From Flavobacterium pectinovorum (GTDB lineage Bacteria > Bacteroidota > Bacteroidia > Flavobacteriales > Flavobacteriaceae), in assembly GCF_900142715.1 (NCBI RefSeq), contig NZ_FRBX01000001.1, positions 186,001 to 250,000 on the forward strand: DNA of 64,000 nt, read 5' to 3'. Under the pieces are notes generated by a model. The model made no database searches, was not told the DNA's origin, and saw only the letters and a list, made by a program, of their open reading frames with translations. The translations under genes were made by a program, and so were the position numbers. Below, in pieces: positions 9,204-18,453 of this stretch; positions within the stretch are counted from its first letter, which is position 1, and the number at the start of each line of letters is the position of its first letter.

Positions 9204-9842
9204 TTAGTTAGCACTAAGGTATTCAGCAGTACTGATTCTGTCAGCAGACATAGCTTCTTTACCAGCTTCCCAGTTTGCAGGACAAACTTCTCCTTTTTCC
9301 TGGATATGAGTATAAGCATCAACCATTCTTAAGTATTCGTTTACGTTACGTCCTAATGGCATATCGTTAACACTTTCGTGGAAGATTTTTCCAGTTTCGT
9401 CAATAAGGTAAGTAGCTCTGTAAGTTACGTTTGAACCTTCGATGATAACTGAATCCGTTTCTTCGCTGTATTCTGTAGAATCAATATCTAAAATTCCTAA
9501 AATGTTAGATAAGTTACGGTTTGTATCAGCAAGGATTGGGTAAGTAACACCTTCGATTCCTCCGTTGTTTTTTGGAGTGTTTAACCACGCAAAGTGTACT
9601 TCGTTTGTGTCGCAAGAAGCTCCGATTACGATAGTATTTCTTTTTTCAAATTCTGGTAATGCAGCTTGAAAGGCGTGTAATTCAGTTGGACATACAAAAG
9701 TGAAATCTTTTGGGTACCAAAACAATAATACTTTTTTGTTGTTGTTTACTGCTTCTTCAAAAATGTTGATTTTTAAATTATCACCCATTTCTGAGATAGC
9801 ATCTACTGCAATACTTGGGAATTTTTTTCCTACTAAAGACAT
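9204..9842 (-). CDS. 2-Cys peroxiredoxin (AhpC/Prx1 type)
   Basis: A 212-residue peroxiredoxin. The peroxidatic Cys51 is in DFTFVCPTE and the resolving Cys187 in EKGEVCPANW near the C-terminus, so it is a typical 2-Cys enzyme that forms an intersubunit disulfide. It detoxifies hydrogen and alkyl peroxides. It is somewhat longer than E. coli AhpC because of an insert around ILDIDSTEYSEETDSVI. It heads a three-gene leftward cluster with a CGNC thioredoxin and a small conserved protein. A well-formed promoter lies upstream. Confidence 0.93.
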   Translation of the reverse strand: MSLVGKKFPSIAVDAISEMGDNLKINIFEEAVNNNKKVLLFWYPKDFTFVCPTELHAFQAALPEFEKRNTIVIGASCDTNEVHFAWLNTPKNNGGIEGVTYPILADTNRNLSNILGILDIDSTEYSEETDSVIIEGSNVTYRATYLIDETGKIFHESVNDMPLGRNVNEYLRMVDAYTHIQEKGEVCPANWEAGKEAMSADRISTAEYLSAN

Positions 9843-9876
9843 ATTTTTCGTTTTAATGTTAAATATTTATTTAGTG

Positions 9877-9909
9877 CAAAAGTAGGGTATAAGTAAAGGT
9901 ATTTACAAT
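9877..9909 (-). promoter_or_regulatory. Bacteroidota-type promoter for the peroxiredoxin cluster
   Basis: On the minus strand, ATTG (the -33 box) is followed after 21 nt by TACTTTTG (the -7 box, consensus TAnnTTTG). It is placed about 35 nt before the start codon. The -7 octamer is identical to that of tpx. Confidence 0.55.
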
Positions 9910-9977
9910 AAGATGTAATTATTAATATTTATTAAGTAATAAATTTTAGTTATGGTGATGATTGATAAAGTTGTAAG

Positions 9978-11591
9978 TTATTGAATGTCAATATTTACGG
10001 GTAAGCTTCCCGAATAATTTTTATTTTCAAGAAGATAAATTCCTGCAACTTTTTGAAACTCATCAAAATCCTGATACGCCTCAATTAACCCAGAAGCCTT
10101 AGAAAGATTCGGAATTAAAGGCAAAACATACGGATTTCCGAAAACGTAAACAATACATTTTTTAGTTTGAAGCAATTCTGAAAGTAAAACGAATACTTCA
10201 TTATTGACTTCAAAATTATTCAAAGGTTTTGCCTTTGGAACAAATAAGGAAATAATAATAGTTTCGAAATTTTCTAGTTCTTTTTTGATGGATGAAATAT
10301 CTGAAATTTCCAGATTTTCAAAAGCAAATTCAGGCGAAGGTAATTTTGAATTTAAGGTTTTGAAGAATGTGTTCTCCACATTTTTGTACAAACTCAATTT
10401 GGCTAATTGATTGTTTTTTTGAGATTCGAAAACCAAGTCAGAAACGGAATTACCGATAACTTTTGTAATACAGTTTTCGGCAATTTCAAGATTTAATTGA
10501 GAAGCTTTTTCGAAATTTAATTCGCCGGTTGCAGCAAAAGAATCATTTAAAAGCCCCACTTTTTCTTTCGCTTTCAGGATTCTGTTGAAACTTTCTTCGA
10601 TTCTGTCCGGCGAAGCATTTTTAAGAATGGTTTCAATTCCTTCGGGAACATTTTCGGCGAAGCATAAAATATCATTTCCGGCGTTGAAAGCTTCCCATTC
10701 CAATTCGCCTTTTGTTTCATACAATTTAGAAACGCTGTGCATGTTTAAGGCATCAGAAATTACTAAACCATCATAACCTAATTTCTCGCGTAAAAGCGTT
10801 TCGATAATAGGTTTTGATAAAGTTGCCGATGTGTTTTTTCCGTCATTCAAACTCGGAACCGCCAAATGCCCAATCATAATCGAGTCGACATTATTTCCGA
10901 TTCCTTTAATAAATGGATATAATTCGTTTTCTAATAATTCTTCCAAAGTTTCATTTAAAACCGGTAATCCCAAATGCGAATCGACATTGGTATTTCCGTG
11001 TCCGGGAAAGTGTTTCAAACAGCCTAAAATGCCAACTTCAGACATTCCTTTTAAATATTCGACAGCAAAATCAGCGACTTTCTTTTTGTTTTCACCAAAA
11101 GAACGATAACCAATAACAGGATTATTTGGGTTATTGTTGATGTCTGCCAAAGGCGATAAATTGTAATGAATTCCGGCAGTTTTTAAGTCCAGACCAATTT
11201 GTTTTCCAACCTCGTAAACCAAATTAGCTTTAGTTGAAGGCAAAGCGCCAAGTGTAATGGCGTACGGATATTGCGGTGTTTTTTCGATACGCATCGCCAA
11301 ACCCCATTCGGCATCAATACTAATTAAAAGTGGGGTACAAGCCGCTTTTTGGTAGCGAACAATTAAGTCTTTTATTTTTTGATAACTATCGTCATTAAAA
11401 ACAACTTTTTTCTTGCTTTCATAATTTGTTGCAGCACTCGCCCGACTGTGAAAAAAAGTCAATCCGCCAATGTTGTGTTCTTTGATCAAACGTTCGGTTT
11501 CCTGAATATTTTCTTCGGTATCGTTTATAAAAACAGCAGGGAAAAAGAATTGTCCCACTTTTTGTTTTAATGCTTCGGCTGTCATTTTCAT
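9978..11591 (-). CDS. GH3 family glycosidase, NagZ-like beta-N-acetylhexosaminidase
   Basis: About 537 residues. The GH3 TIM barrel carries KHFPGHGNTNVDSHLGLP, the Lys-His plus Asp-His loop characteristic of NagZ, and VISDALNMHSVS with the nucleophile Asp. A second alpha/beta domain (about 370-537) is present, as in two-domain NagZ-like enzymes. NagZ removes GlcNAc from anhydro-muropeptides. There is no signal peptide, consistent with a cytoplasmic recycling role. I chose the start giving MKMTAEALKQKVG because it begins right after the GNAT stop; the longer form would overlap it. It is the last gene of a cluster with AmpG-like, DigH-like and AnmK genes. Confidence 0.87.
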   Translation of the reverse strand: MKMTAEALKQKVGQFFFPAVFINDTEENIQETERLIKEHNIGGLTFFHSRASAATNYESKKKVVFNDDSYQKIKDLIVRYQKAACTPLLISIDAEWGLAMRIEKTPQYPYAITLGALPSTKANLVYEVGKQIGLDLKTAGIHYNLSPLADINNNPNNPVIGYRSFGENKKKVADFAVEYLKGMSEVGILGCLKHFPGHGNTNVDSHLGLPVLNETLEELLENELYPFIKGIGNNVDSIMIGHLAVPSLNDGKNTSATLSKPIIETLLREKLGYDGLVISDALNMHSVSKLYETKGELEWEAFNAGNDILCFAENVPEGIETILKNASPDRIEESFNRILKAKEKVGLLNDSFAATGELNFEKASQLNLEIAENCITKVIGNSVSDLVFESQKNNQLAKLSLYKNVENTFFKTLNSKLPSPEFAFENLEISDISSIKKELENFETIIISLFVPKAKPLNNFEVNNEVFVLLSELLQTKKCIVYVFGNPYVLPLIPNLSKASGLIEAYQDFDEFQKVAGIYLLENKNYSGSLPVNIDIQ

Positions 11592-11593
11592 TA

Positions 11594-12043
11594 TTATAAA
11601 GTCTTTTTCATGCAAACACTATTCTCCATTTTTTCATAAGGAGGATAATTCGGAATTATACTGTAACCTGATTTTTGGTATAAAGCAATCGCTTCGGGTT
11701 GTTTTTTTCCGGTTTCTAAAACTGTGTAAGGATATTTAATTTCTGCAGCCCAGCGTTCTAATTCGGTTAAAACCTGAGAGGCAATTCCTTTTTTTCGATG
11801 ATCCGGATGCACGTACATGCGTTTTATTTCCACCGAATTGCTTTCTTTTTCTCTAAAAGCGCCACAACCTACGGCAATGTCATTTTCATAAAAAACAACC
11901 ACATGTTTTATTTTATCAATTTTATTAAACTGATTATAAAAACTGTGATCTTCTCCGTCTCTAATGGCTAAATCTTTGTCTAATAAAGCAACAAGATTTA
12001 CAAAATCAAGATCGTCAGAATTGGTTCTTTTCAAAGTAATCAT
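11594..12043 (-). CDS. GNAT family N-acetyltransferase
   Basis: 149 residues. The acetyl-CoA-binding motif A is MYVHPDHRKKGIASQVL, followed by LELERWAAEI and the ALYQKSGYSIIPNYPPY motif B common in small GNATs. The substrate is unknown. It sits between the TPR protein and the NagZ-like hydrolase, all leftward. A role in modifying a cell-wall sugar or amino acid is possible from context but is not shown by sequence. Confidence 0.85.
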   Translation of the reverse strand: MITLKRTNSDDLDFVNLVALLDKDLAIRDGEDHSFYNQFNKIDKIKHVVVFYENDIAVGCGAFREKESNSVEIKRMYVHPDHRKKGIASQVLTELERWAAEIKYPYTVLETGKKQPEAIALYQKSGYSIIPNYPPYEKMENSVCMKKTL

Positions 12044-12070
12044 GATAAAACTACTGTAAAATTATTGATA

Positions 12071-12418
12071 TTAAAGCTTACTTTTCTTTTGTTTAGCCAA
12101 TTTAGCAAGCTGTGCTTTAGTGTGTAAGGCTTTTTCCAGTCGGTTTTTAAAACGGAAAAGTTTTGGCAAACCTTCAAGGCGATCTTCAAGTGTGATTTCT
12201 TCAAAAACAACAATTGCTTTTTCTAAAACCCGAATTTCGTTGTCGATATCGTTTTGGTTTTTGTAGATCGTAGCCAATCTATCGTAAGGATGGTTTCCTT
12301 TAAAGCTTTCCGCGACATTTTCTTCATATACTTCAATTGCTTTTTCAAAATTTCCTTCCTTTTCGAACTCAGCGCCTTTTAGGTTGCGTTCGTTTTGCAA
12401 ATTTTCATTGATTTCCAT
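12071..12418 (-). CDS. TPR-containing small protein
   Basis: 115 residues with one or two tetratricopeptide-like helical pairs (GAEFEKEGNFEKAIEVYEENV and ATIYKNQNDIDNEIRVLEKAI) and a basic Lys-rich tail. There is no signal peptide. It is likely a cytoplasmic protein-interaction module. It lies about 20 nt downstream of the AmpG-like permease gene on the same strand. No specific function is recognised. Confidence 0.7.
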   Translation of the reverse strand: MEINENLQNERNLKGAEFEKEGNFEKAIEVYEENVAESFKGNHPYDRLATIYKNQNDIDNEIRVLEKAIVVFEEITLEDRLEGLPKLFRFKNRLEKALHTKAQLAKLAKQKKSKL

Positions 12419-12439
12419 AAGTAAGAGTTTGATTTGGGG

Positions 12440-13708
12440 TTAAACTTCTTCTGATTTTTTCCCAAAATCTTTCGGGAAAATTAAAAAACGGGACAAAATC
12501 AATCCCGGAATTGTCGCCAGCAGAACCCATATAAAAAAGTGCTGATAGCCTAAATATTGTTGTATATAACCGCTTAACATTCCCGGTATCATCATTCCTA
12601 AAGCCATAAATCCGGTTGCAAGAGCATAATGTGCTGTTTTTGATTCTCCTTCGGCAACATGTATTAAAAACATCATAAAACCTGTAAATCCAAAACCGTA
12701 ACCAAATTGTTCTAAAATAACAACGGCATAAATATAATAAATAGAAGAAGGGTGAAAAAATGCCAGCAAAATAAATCCGATAATAGGAAGGTGCATCGCT
12801 AAAAACATCGGAAACATCCATTTGGTAAGTCCTTGTTTGGAAATAGCAATTCCGCCCAGAATTCCGCCCAGAGTTAAAGCGCCAACACCAAAAGTTCCGT
12901 AAATTATTCCAACAGCTTCTGTGTCTAAAGCCATTCCGCCAAGATTTTTTCCATCTAATAAAAATGGACTTAGCATTTTAAGCAATTGCGATTCTCCTAA
13001 ACGAAACAATAAAACAAAAGCCAATACCAATCCGATTTGTTTTTTCTTAAAGAAACTCACAAAGATAGTGGTGAAGTTTTGGTGGTGATCTTTATTGTTT
13101 TCAACCGAATTAATTTCATTTCTTGGTGTAAAAACAAAATTGTAAACGGTAATTACAGTCATTAATAAACCAACCGCAATCATCGTATACGACCAAGCTT
13201 TTGTGTTATCTCCATATTTATGTTCTAAATATCCGGCAAACAAAACGATTAATCCGTTTCCGGCTAAAAGAGAAAGTCGGTAAAAAGTACTTCTGATTCC
13301 CAGGAAAAAAGATTGCTGTTCTTTGGGTAATACCAATAAATAAAAGCCGTCGCTGGCAATATCATTAGAGGCAGAAGCAAAAGCAGCAACCCAAAATATA
13401 GCCAAAGTCATAATGAAAAATCCATTGGATGGTACCGTAAAACCGACTAATAAAAACGCAATCGAAATAAGCAATTGCATCGATAAAAACCATTTTCTTT
13501 TGGTTCCGTTCAATTCAATAAACGGACTCCAAAGTGGTTTTATAACCCATGGAAGATATAATAAACTGGTGTAAACCCCAATGTCTTCATTAGAGATTCC
13601 GAGATTTTTGTACATGATAACCGAAACGGAAATGATGACGGCGTAAGGCAATCCAGACGCAAAATTTAAAAGCGGAATCCAAAACCACGGAGATTTATCT
13701 GTTTTCAT
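12440..13708 (-). CDS. MFS permease, AmpG-like (putative muropeptide importer)
   Basis: About 422 residues from the start giving MKTDKSPWFWIPLLNFASGLPYAV, with about 12 membrane helices. The N-terminus (NFASGLPYAVIISVSVIMYKNLG), DIGVYTSLLYLPWVIKPLWSP and SNDIASDGFYL are typical of the AmpG/acetyl-CoA-transporter branch of the MFS. AmpG imports GlcNAc-anhydroMurNAc peptides. The start overlaps the end of the GHL10 gene by 14 nt, which suggests translational coupling. A longer upstream start exists but would lie deep in that gene. Its neighbours (NagZ-like, DigH-like, AnmK) support the muropeptide role. Confidence 0.82.
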   Translation of the reverse strand: MKTDKSPWFWIPLLNFASGLPYAVIISVSVIMYKNLGISNEDIGVYTSLLYLPWVIKPLWSPFIELNGTKRKWFLSMQLLISIAFLLVGFTVPSNGFFIMTLAIFWVAAFASASNDIASDGFYLLVLPKEQQSFFLGIRSTFYRLSLLAGNGLIVLFAGYLEHKYGDNTKAWSYTMIAVGLLMTVITVYNFVFTPRNEINSVENNKDHHQNFTTIFVSFFKKKQIGLVLAFVLLFRLGESQLLKMLSPFLLDGKNLGGMALDTEAVGIIYGTFGVGALTLGGILGGIAISKQGLTKWMFPMFLAMHLPIIGFILLAFFHPSSIYYIYAVVILEQFGYGFGFTGFMMFLIHVAEGESKTAHYALATGFMALGMMIPGMLSGYIQQYLGYQHFFIWVLLATIPGLILSRFLIFPKDFGKKSEEV

Positions 13709-15266
13709 TCGGTTGTGCAGGTGTATAGATTTTAAATGTCTTTTTTGTGTCGATAGTAGTTGGGGTACTTTCGTTCGCAAAATAATCAATAAAAGTTACA
13801 GCGCAAGCTTTATACTGATTCATTTTTTCTGCAGGGATAAAAAATGAGATCGTACCGTCGATTTCATGCACCATAATTTTGTCAATTATTTGTGTGGCAT
13901 CATTAGTATTGATTCTCGAAATATGATCTGCACCATAAACCACCATATAACGAACTTTCGTATTTAGCGGCGATTTGATGTTGAAATAATATTTAAGACT
14001 GTCTTTTGAAAATTCATTTACCGTTGGAATATCAATTACAATTCGTTTTAAATTAGGAACTGCCGGCGGAAGCGCAGGATATTTATATTGATTTTCTTCT
14101 AAAAGACGAACGACATCAAAGTTTTTGGTCATGAACCATTTTGAACTAAAATAAGCGCTTCCGCCCACTTTTTTGAAACTTCTGGCGTAATCAATCTGCG
14201 TTGGAATTTCGCTTACATAATTCCAGCTTTTGTCGCCATCGCCTCGAATTTTGTATGAAGCGTGACCAATATAAAGAGCCGTATTATTCGAATTTTCAGA
14301 CCACCATTTTACCAGTTTTGAGTAAGAAGCACGCGGATTATTCATGCTCCAATACAATTGCGGCATAATATAATCGATCCATTTTTGGTCCATCCATAAA
14401 ATTGGATCTGCGTATAAATCATCGTAATTTGAAGTCGATTGCGTCTCTGAACCTTTTGGATCCATCGATTTGTTTCGCCAAACCCCAAACGGACTAATTC
14501 CGAATTGAACCCACGGTTTACTCGTTTTTATAGTCGTAGAAATCGTGTGCACAAAATTGCTCACATTCGCACGACGCCAATCGGCAAGAGTTAAACCAGA
14601 ACCGTATTTTTTGAAAGAAGCCGTATCGTTAAAAACTTTTCCGGGAACGGCATATGGGTAAAAATAATCATCAAAATGAATCGCATCGATATCGTATTTA
14701 TCAACGACTTCTTTTACAACTTTGGTTAAATGCGTCTGAACTTCAGGCAAAGCCGGATCGTAATATAATTTTCCGCCATATTCGATCATCCATTCCGGAT
14801 GTTTAAAAATGTCGTGTGTTGGACTCAAAAGACCTTTGTTTAAATCGAAAGTCGCACGATACGGATTCATCCACGCATGAAATTCAAAACCTCTCGAATG
14901 CGCCTGCTCAATCATCCACGCCAATGCATCGTAATACGGAGCCGGAGCCTGACCTTCTTTTCCCGTTAAAAAACGTGACCAGGGCGCTAGTTCCGAAGGA
15001 TAAAAAGCATCACCAACACTACGAATCTGAACGATTACAGCGTTGTAATTTAGTTTTTTGTAAGCATCTAAAATCTCGATAAAATCTGCTTTTTCTTTTT
15101 CTACGTTGTCAACGGCGGTTTTTGGCCAGTCGATGTTGACAACCGTTGCAATCCAGACACCTCTAAATTCATTTTTGGGATGCGTCACTTTTTCCTGTGA
15201 AACGGCATTCCATCCAAGGGTTAATAAAAATAGGAGAGAGTATATTAGGTGCTGATTTTTATGCAT
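13695..15266 (-). CDS. GHL10 family hydrolase (YngK/DigH-like), secreted
   Basis: 523 residues with an N-terminal signal peptide (MHKNQHLIYSLLFLLTLGWNAVSQ). The glycosyl-hydrolase-like 10 domain starts at EFRGVWIATVVNIDWP and includes HAWMNPYRAT, DAIHFDDYFYPY, WRRANVSNFVH and the QLYWSMNNP region. The C-terminal 120 residues look like an Ig/FN3-type beta domain. E. coli DigH (YddW) of this family cleaves peptide-free glycan strands. It heads the putative operon with the AmpG-like, TPR, GNAT and NagZ-like genes, so a peptidoglycan substrate is a reasonable inference. Confidence 0.85.
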   Translation of the reverse strand: MHKNQHLIYSLLFLLTLGWNAVSQEKVTHPKNEFRGVWIATVVNIDWPKTAVDNVEKEKADFIEILDAYKKLNYNAVIVQIRSVGDAFYPSELAPWSRFLTGKEGQAPAPYYDALAWMIEQAHSRGFEFHAWMNPYRATFDLNKGLLSPTHDIFKHPEWMIEYGGKLYYDPALPEVQTHLTKVVKEVVDKYDIDAIHFDDYFYPYAVPGKVFNDTASFKKYGSGLTLADWRRANVSNFVHTISTTIKTSKPWVQFGISPFGVWRNKSMDPKGSETQSTSNYDDLYADPILWMDQKWIDYIMPQLYWSMNNPRASYSKLVKWWSENSNNTALYIGHASYKIRGDGDKSWNYVSEIPTQIDYARSFKKVGGSAYFSSKWFMTKNFDVVRLLEENQYKYPALPPAVPNLKRIVIDIPTVNEFSKDSLKYYFNIKSPLNTKVRYMVVYGADHISRINTNDATQIIDKIMVHEIDGTISFFIPAEKMNQYKACAVTFIDYFANESTPTTIDTKKTFKIYTPAQPNENR

Positions 15267-15729
15267 TTCAATCTTTTTTAAACAGAAATCAAAAATAGTT
15301 TTTTTAGCGGACTATAATAAATAATTAAGAAATTATAATTTGTATGCTATTTGTTTGATTTTCATGTATTTGTTTTTGAATAAATTTACGATAAATATTA
15401 ATAATGTATTGTGTGTCGTTTTTTTTGCCACGAAGGCACAAAGGCACAAAGCTTTTTATAAAAAAAATCTGCTAAATCTGCCCAATCTGTGTGAGAAAAT
15501 TTTAAGCCACAGATTATAATATTTCGCACAGATTATTTTAATTTGAATTTCACGCAGATTTTGCAGATTTAAGCAGATCTAATTTTAGATTTTTATAAAT
15601 TAATCTGCGCGCATCTGCTTAAATCTTTTTAAATCTTTTTAAATCTGCGTGAAAAAATAATTCGCGAAAATTTGTGCAATCTGTGGCAAAAAAAACTTTG
15701 TGCCTTAGCGTCTTCGTGGCAAACTCTTT
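15267..15729. repeat. Intergenic region dominated by a nested palindrome
   Basis: The 463-nt gap between anmK and the GHL10 gene contains a three-layer imperfect inverted repeat at about 15424-15723. The outer arms are TTTGCCACGAAGGCACAAAG and its mirror. The middle arms are built on AATCTGTGTG and CACAGATT words. The core at 15549-15653 has arms TTCACGCAGATTTTGCAG and its mirror ending AAATCTGCGTGAA. No coding sequence is seen. Confidence 0.75.
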
Positions 15730-16938
15730 TTAATCGGGAAAAGAAATTTTACCCATACTAACAGACGGAATTCCTTTTTTTGTTCCGAAATTAAAATCGC
15801 CGCCCACAACCGTTTCATTGGCTAAAAGCGCAAATAAAACTGCTTCTTTAGCATCGCTTAAAATCCCTAAATCATCGCTTTTATAAAATTCGCAAGGCAA
15901 TAATTCCTTCAGCCATTTTACCAATAACGGATTGTTTGCACCGCCTCCCGACATATAAATCTTGAAACTTTCAAGTTCATACGAAGTGTTTTTTGCTGCA
16001 AACTGAATCGCTTCGGCAATTGTTTCTGCGCTGAGCCTCGTTAAAGTGGCAAGCAAATCTGGTGCCGAAATATTTTGAAGATTTGTTTTTACCAATGCAT
16101 TTTCTACAAAACCTTTATTGAATAATTCCTGACCAATTGTTTTTGGAAAACTTTTCGTGAAGAAAGCATTGCTTTTTAATTCCGTCAAAAGAGTTTGATT
16201 TACCGTTCCCGTCTGGGCAATTTCGGCATCTTTGTCGTAACTTTTTTCAGGGAAATAATTTTTCGTAAAAATGTCGATTAACGTATTTGCGGTTCCGGTA
16301 TCGGTTACAAAAACTTCCTCGGCGTTTTGAGAAGCAGGTAAATACGTAAAATTCGCAATTCCGCCCATGTTAAGCATAATACGGTTTTCGCCTTTTTTGC
16401 TAAACAATAAATAATCGCCATAAACAGCCAAAGGTGCGCCTTCGCCACCTGCAGCAACGTGTTTTTGCCTGAAATCAGATAAAGTAATAATTCCTGTTTT
16501 TACGGCAATATGATCGCCGTCGCCAATTTGTAAAGTTGCATTGGGAAATTTTTCCTGCTGATGCAAAAACTTCGGAGCGTGCAAAACCGTTTGTCCGTGC
16601 GAGGCAATTAAGTCGACTTCGTGCGCAGGAATATTCCATTTTTCGAGACAATCGTTGACCAAACTGGCATGCAAAATCCCAATCCATTCGTTTAATAAAG
16701 CCAAATGCTGAAAATCAATGGTTTTTTGTGCGAACACTTTACTGATTTCGGTTTTAATTTCTTCGGAATAACTGATGGTTTCGAATTCCAGAATTTTGAC
16801 AACCGTATTTTCGCCCGCACCAGAAATGGCACAAAGCGCAATATCAAGTCCGTCGAGCGAAGTTCCGGACATTAAACCGATTATTTTTCGGGTCTCTTTT
16901 TGAGCAATTTCGTAAAGAGATCTTATATTTTTATTCAT
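15730..16938 (-). CDS. anmK: Anhydro-N-acetylmuramic acid kinase
   Basis: 402 residues. The signature IIGLMSGTSLDGLDIALC starts near residue 19. SHGQTVLHAP, QIGDGDHIA, LNMGGIANFTYLP, DTGTANTLID and MSGGGANNPLL are the successive ASKHA-type motifs of AnmK. It phosphorylates and hydrates 1,6-anhydroMurNAc to MurNAc-6-phosphate. It is transcribed leftward toward the muropeptide cluster but separated from it by a 463-nt repeat region, so it probably has its own promoter. The N-terminus has an extra segment of about 15 residues before the kinase core. Confidence 0.95.
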   Translation of the reverse strand: MNKNIRSLYEIAQKETRKIIGLMSGTSLDGLDIALCAISGAGENTVVKILEFETISYSEEIKTEISKVFAQKTIDFQHLALLNEWIGILHASLVNDCLEKWNIPAHEVDLIASHGQTVLHAPKFLHQQEKFPNATLQIGDGDHIAVKTGIITLSDFRQKHVAAGGEGAPLAVYGDYLLFSKKGENRIMLNMGGIANFTYLPASQNAEEVFVTDTGTANTLIDIFTKNYFPEKSYDKDAEIAQTGTVNQTLLTELKSNAFFTKSFPKTIGQELFNKGFVENALVKTNLQNISAPDLLATLTRLSAETIAEAIQFAAKNTSYELESFKIYMSGGGANNPLLVKWLKELLPCEFYKSDDLGILSDAKEAVLFALLANETVVGGDFNFGTKKGIPSVSMGKISFPD

Positions 16939-17185
16939 TAAAATGAAGTTTTAGAAAAGCAGTTTTATTTGATAACGCTAAAATCAGATTTATTTGCATA
17001 TAAATATAGTGAAAAAGGAATTTTTTATTTCTAAAATTCACTAATTCGGAAAAAGTAACTCAATTCTATAAAGGTTAAAAAATGCAGAAAAAGTTTGATG
17101 ATTAATTGGTTAAGTTTGCCCGGAAATTCATCAGAATTGTTTTGTTGAATTCAAATCATCAATCAAACATTTAATCTTAAAAACT

Positions 17186-18397
17186 ATGAAAACATTTTTT
17201 TATTCTGTTGCCTTATTCATGCTGTCTTTTTGCATGCAGGCACAGGAAAACAGTCCATTTACAACAGGATTTGAAGAAACCATTTCTTCAAAAATATTAG
17301 GACAGCAAGGCAAAGTCTGGATCCATATTCCGAATAGTAACGGAGGAAATAAAATTAAAGACAGAGGTAATTATCCTGTCATTTATTTGTTAGACGGAAG
17401 CGAAAATTTCAATACCGTTGTGAGCATTACAGAACACATGGCAGAGTCGAACCTTTGTCCGCCAATGATTGTGGTTGGAATCCTGCACCAAAACCGATTG
17501 GTTGATTTAACAACCGGTAGAGATAAAGAATTGCCAGATGTTGTGGGCGGCGGCGAGAAATTTATGTCGTATGTCGAGAAAGAATTGATTCCGTATATCG
17601 ATGCTAATTATCCAACAACATCGTATAAAACTTTTATTGGTCATTCGCTTGGAGGATTGACGGTTATGAATACTTTTTTGCATAATCCGACTTTATTTAA
17701 TTCGTATGTTTCTCTTGATGCTTCGCTCTGGTGGGACAATCAGAAAGTGGTAAAAGAGGCCAAAACGATTTTGCCAACTCAAAATTATAAAGGAAAAACA
17801 TTGTACATGGCAATGGCAAACCGTTTAGAAAGAGGCGTTGACACCTTAAGCGTTCAAAAAGATACAAGCGGAACTACGGGACTTATTCGCAGTAATTTAG
17901 CTTTTATTAAAGAGCAGTCTAAAAACAAAAAGAACCAATTGCGTTTTAAATACAAATTTTATGAAGATGACAATCATCCTTCAGTACGTTTGATTGGAGA
18001 ATATGACGCGCTTCGATTTATTTTTGAATTCTACAAACTTAAAATTTATGACAGCGAATTAAAAAATCCTGATTTTAAATTAGATTCTTTATTGATAGCG
18101 CATTATAAAAATGTTTCTGAAAATATGGGTTATATCGTAAAACCGGGCGAAAGCCAGATTAACAATTTGGGTTACCAAATGATGGGCGCCAAACAATTAA
18201 CCAAAGCCGAAACTTTATTTAAACTCAACACAACCAACTATCCTGAAAGTGCCAATTGTTATGATTCTCTTGGCGATTTATACCTTGAAAAAGGCGATAA
18301 AGCAAAAGCGATTGAAACTTTCAAAAAAGCGTTAACGTTACAAGCAATTCCGGAAACAAAAGAGAAATTAGAGAAGTTGTTGAAAGAGAAGAAATAA
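17186..18397 (+). CDS. Secreted esterase (Fes/EstD-type) with C-terminal TPR
   Basis: 403 residues. It has a signal peptide (MKTFFYSVALFMLSFCMQAQ) and an alpha/beta-hydrolase of the putative-esterase family, with nucleophile Ser154 in FIGHSLGGLTV, YPVIYLLDGSENF, and a His candidate in the DDNHPSVRL segment. Residues about 335-400 add one or two TPR units (ESANCYDSLGDLYLEKGDKAKAIETFKKAL). Relatives include siderophore and ester hydrolases; the substrate is unknown. It stands alone on the plus strand, divergent from anmK. A second family member without TPRs lies at 56.6 kb. Confidence 0.82.
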   Translation: MKTFFYSVALFMLSFCMQAQENSPFTTGFEETISSKILGQQGKVWIHIPNSNGGNKIKDRGNYPVIYLLDGSENFNTVVSITEHMAESNLCPPMIVVGILHQNRLVDLTTGRDKELPDVVGGGEKFMSYVEKELIPYIDANYPTTSYKTFIGHSLGGLTVMNTFLHNPTLFNSYVSLDASLWWDNQKVVKEAKTILPTQNYKGKTLYMAMANRLERGVDTLSVQKDTSGTTGLIRSNLAFIKEQSKNKKNQLRFKYKFYEDDNHPSVRLIGEYDALRFIFEFYKLKIYDSELKNPDFKLDSLLIAHYKNVSENMGYIVKPGESQINNLGYQMMGAKQLTKAETLFKLNTTNYPESANCYDSLGDLYLEKGDKAKAIETFKKALTLQAIPETKEKLEKLLKEKK

Positions 18398-18423
18398 AAA
18401 TTTTATTGAAAATATATTGGGAA

Positions 18424-18453
18424 AGCTCGACCGTTTTGGTTGGGCTTTTTTTT
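18424..18453 (+). terminator. Rho-independent terminator after the esterase gene
   Basis: AGCTCGACC pairs with GGTTGGGCT (two G-U pairs), followed by a T8 run. Confidence 0.7.

Noticed and set aside
12405..12821. 138-residue minus-strand open frame
   Set aside because: It is an out-of-frame shadow of the AmpG-like permease gene with an atypical aromatic and Cys-rich composition.
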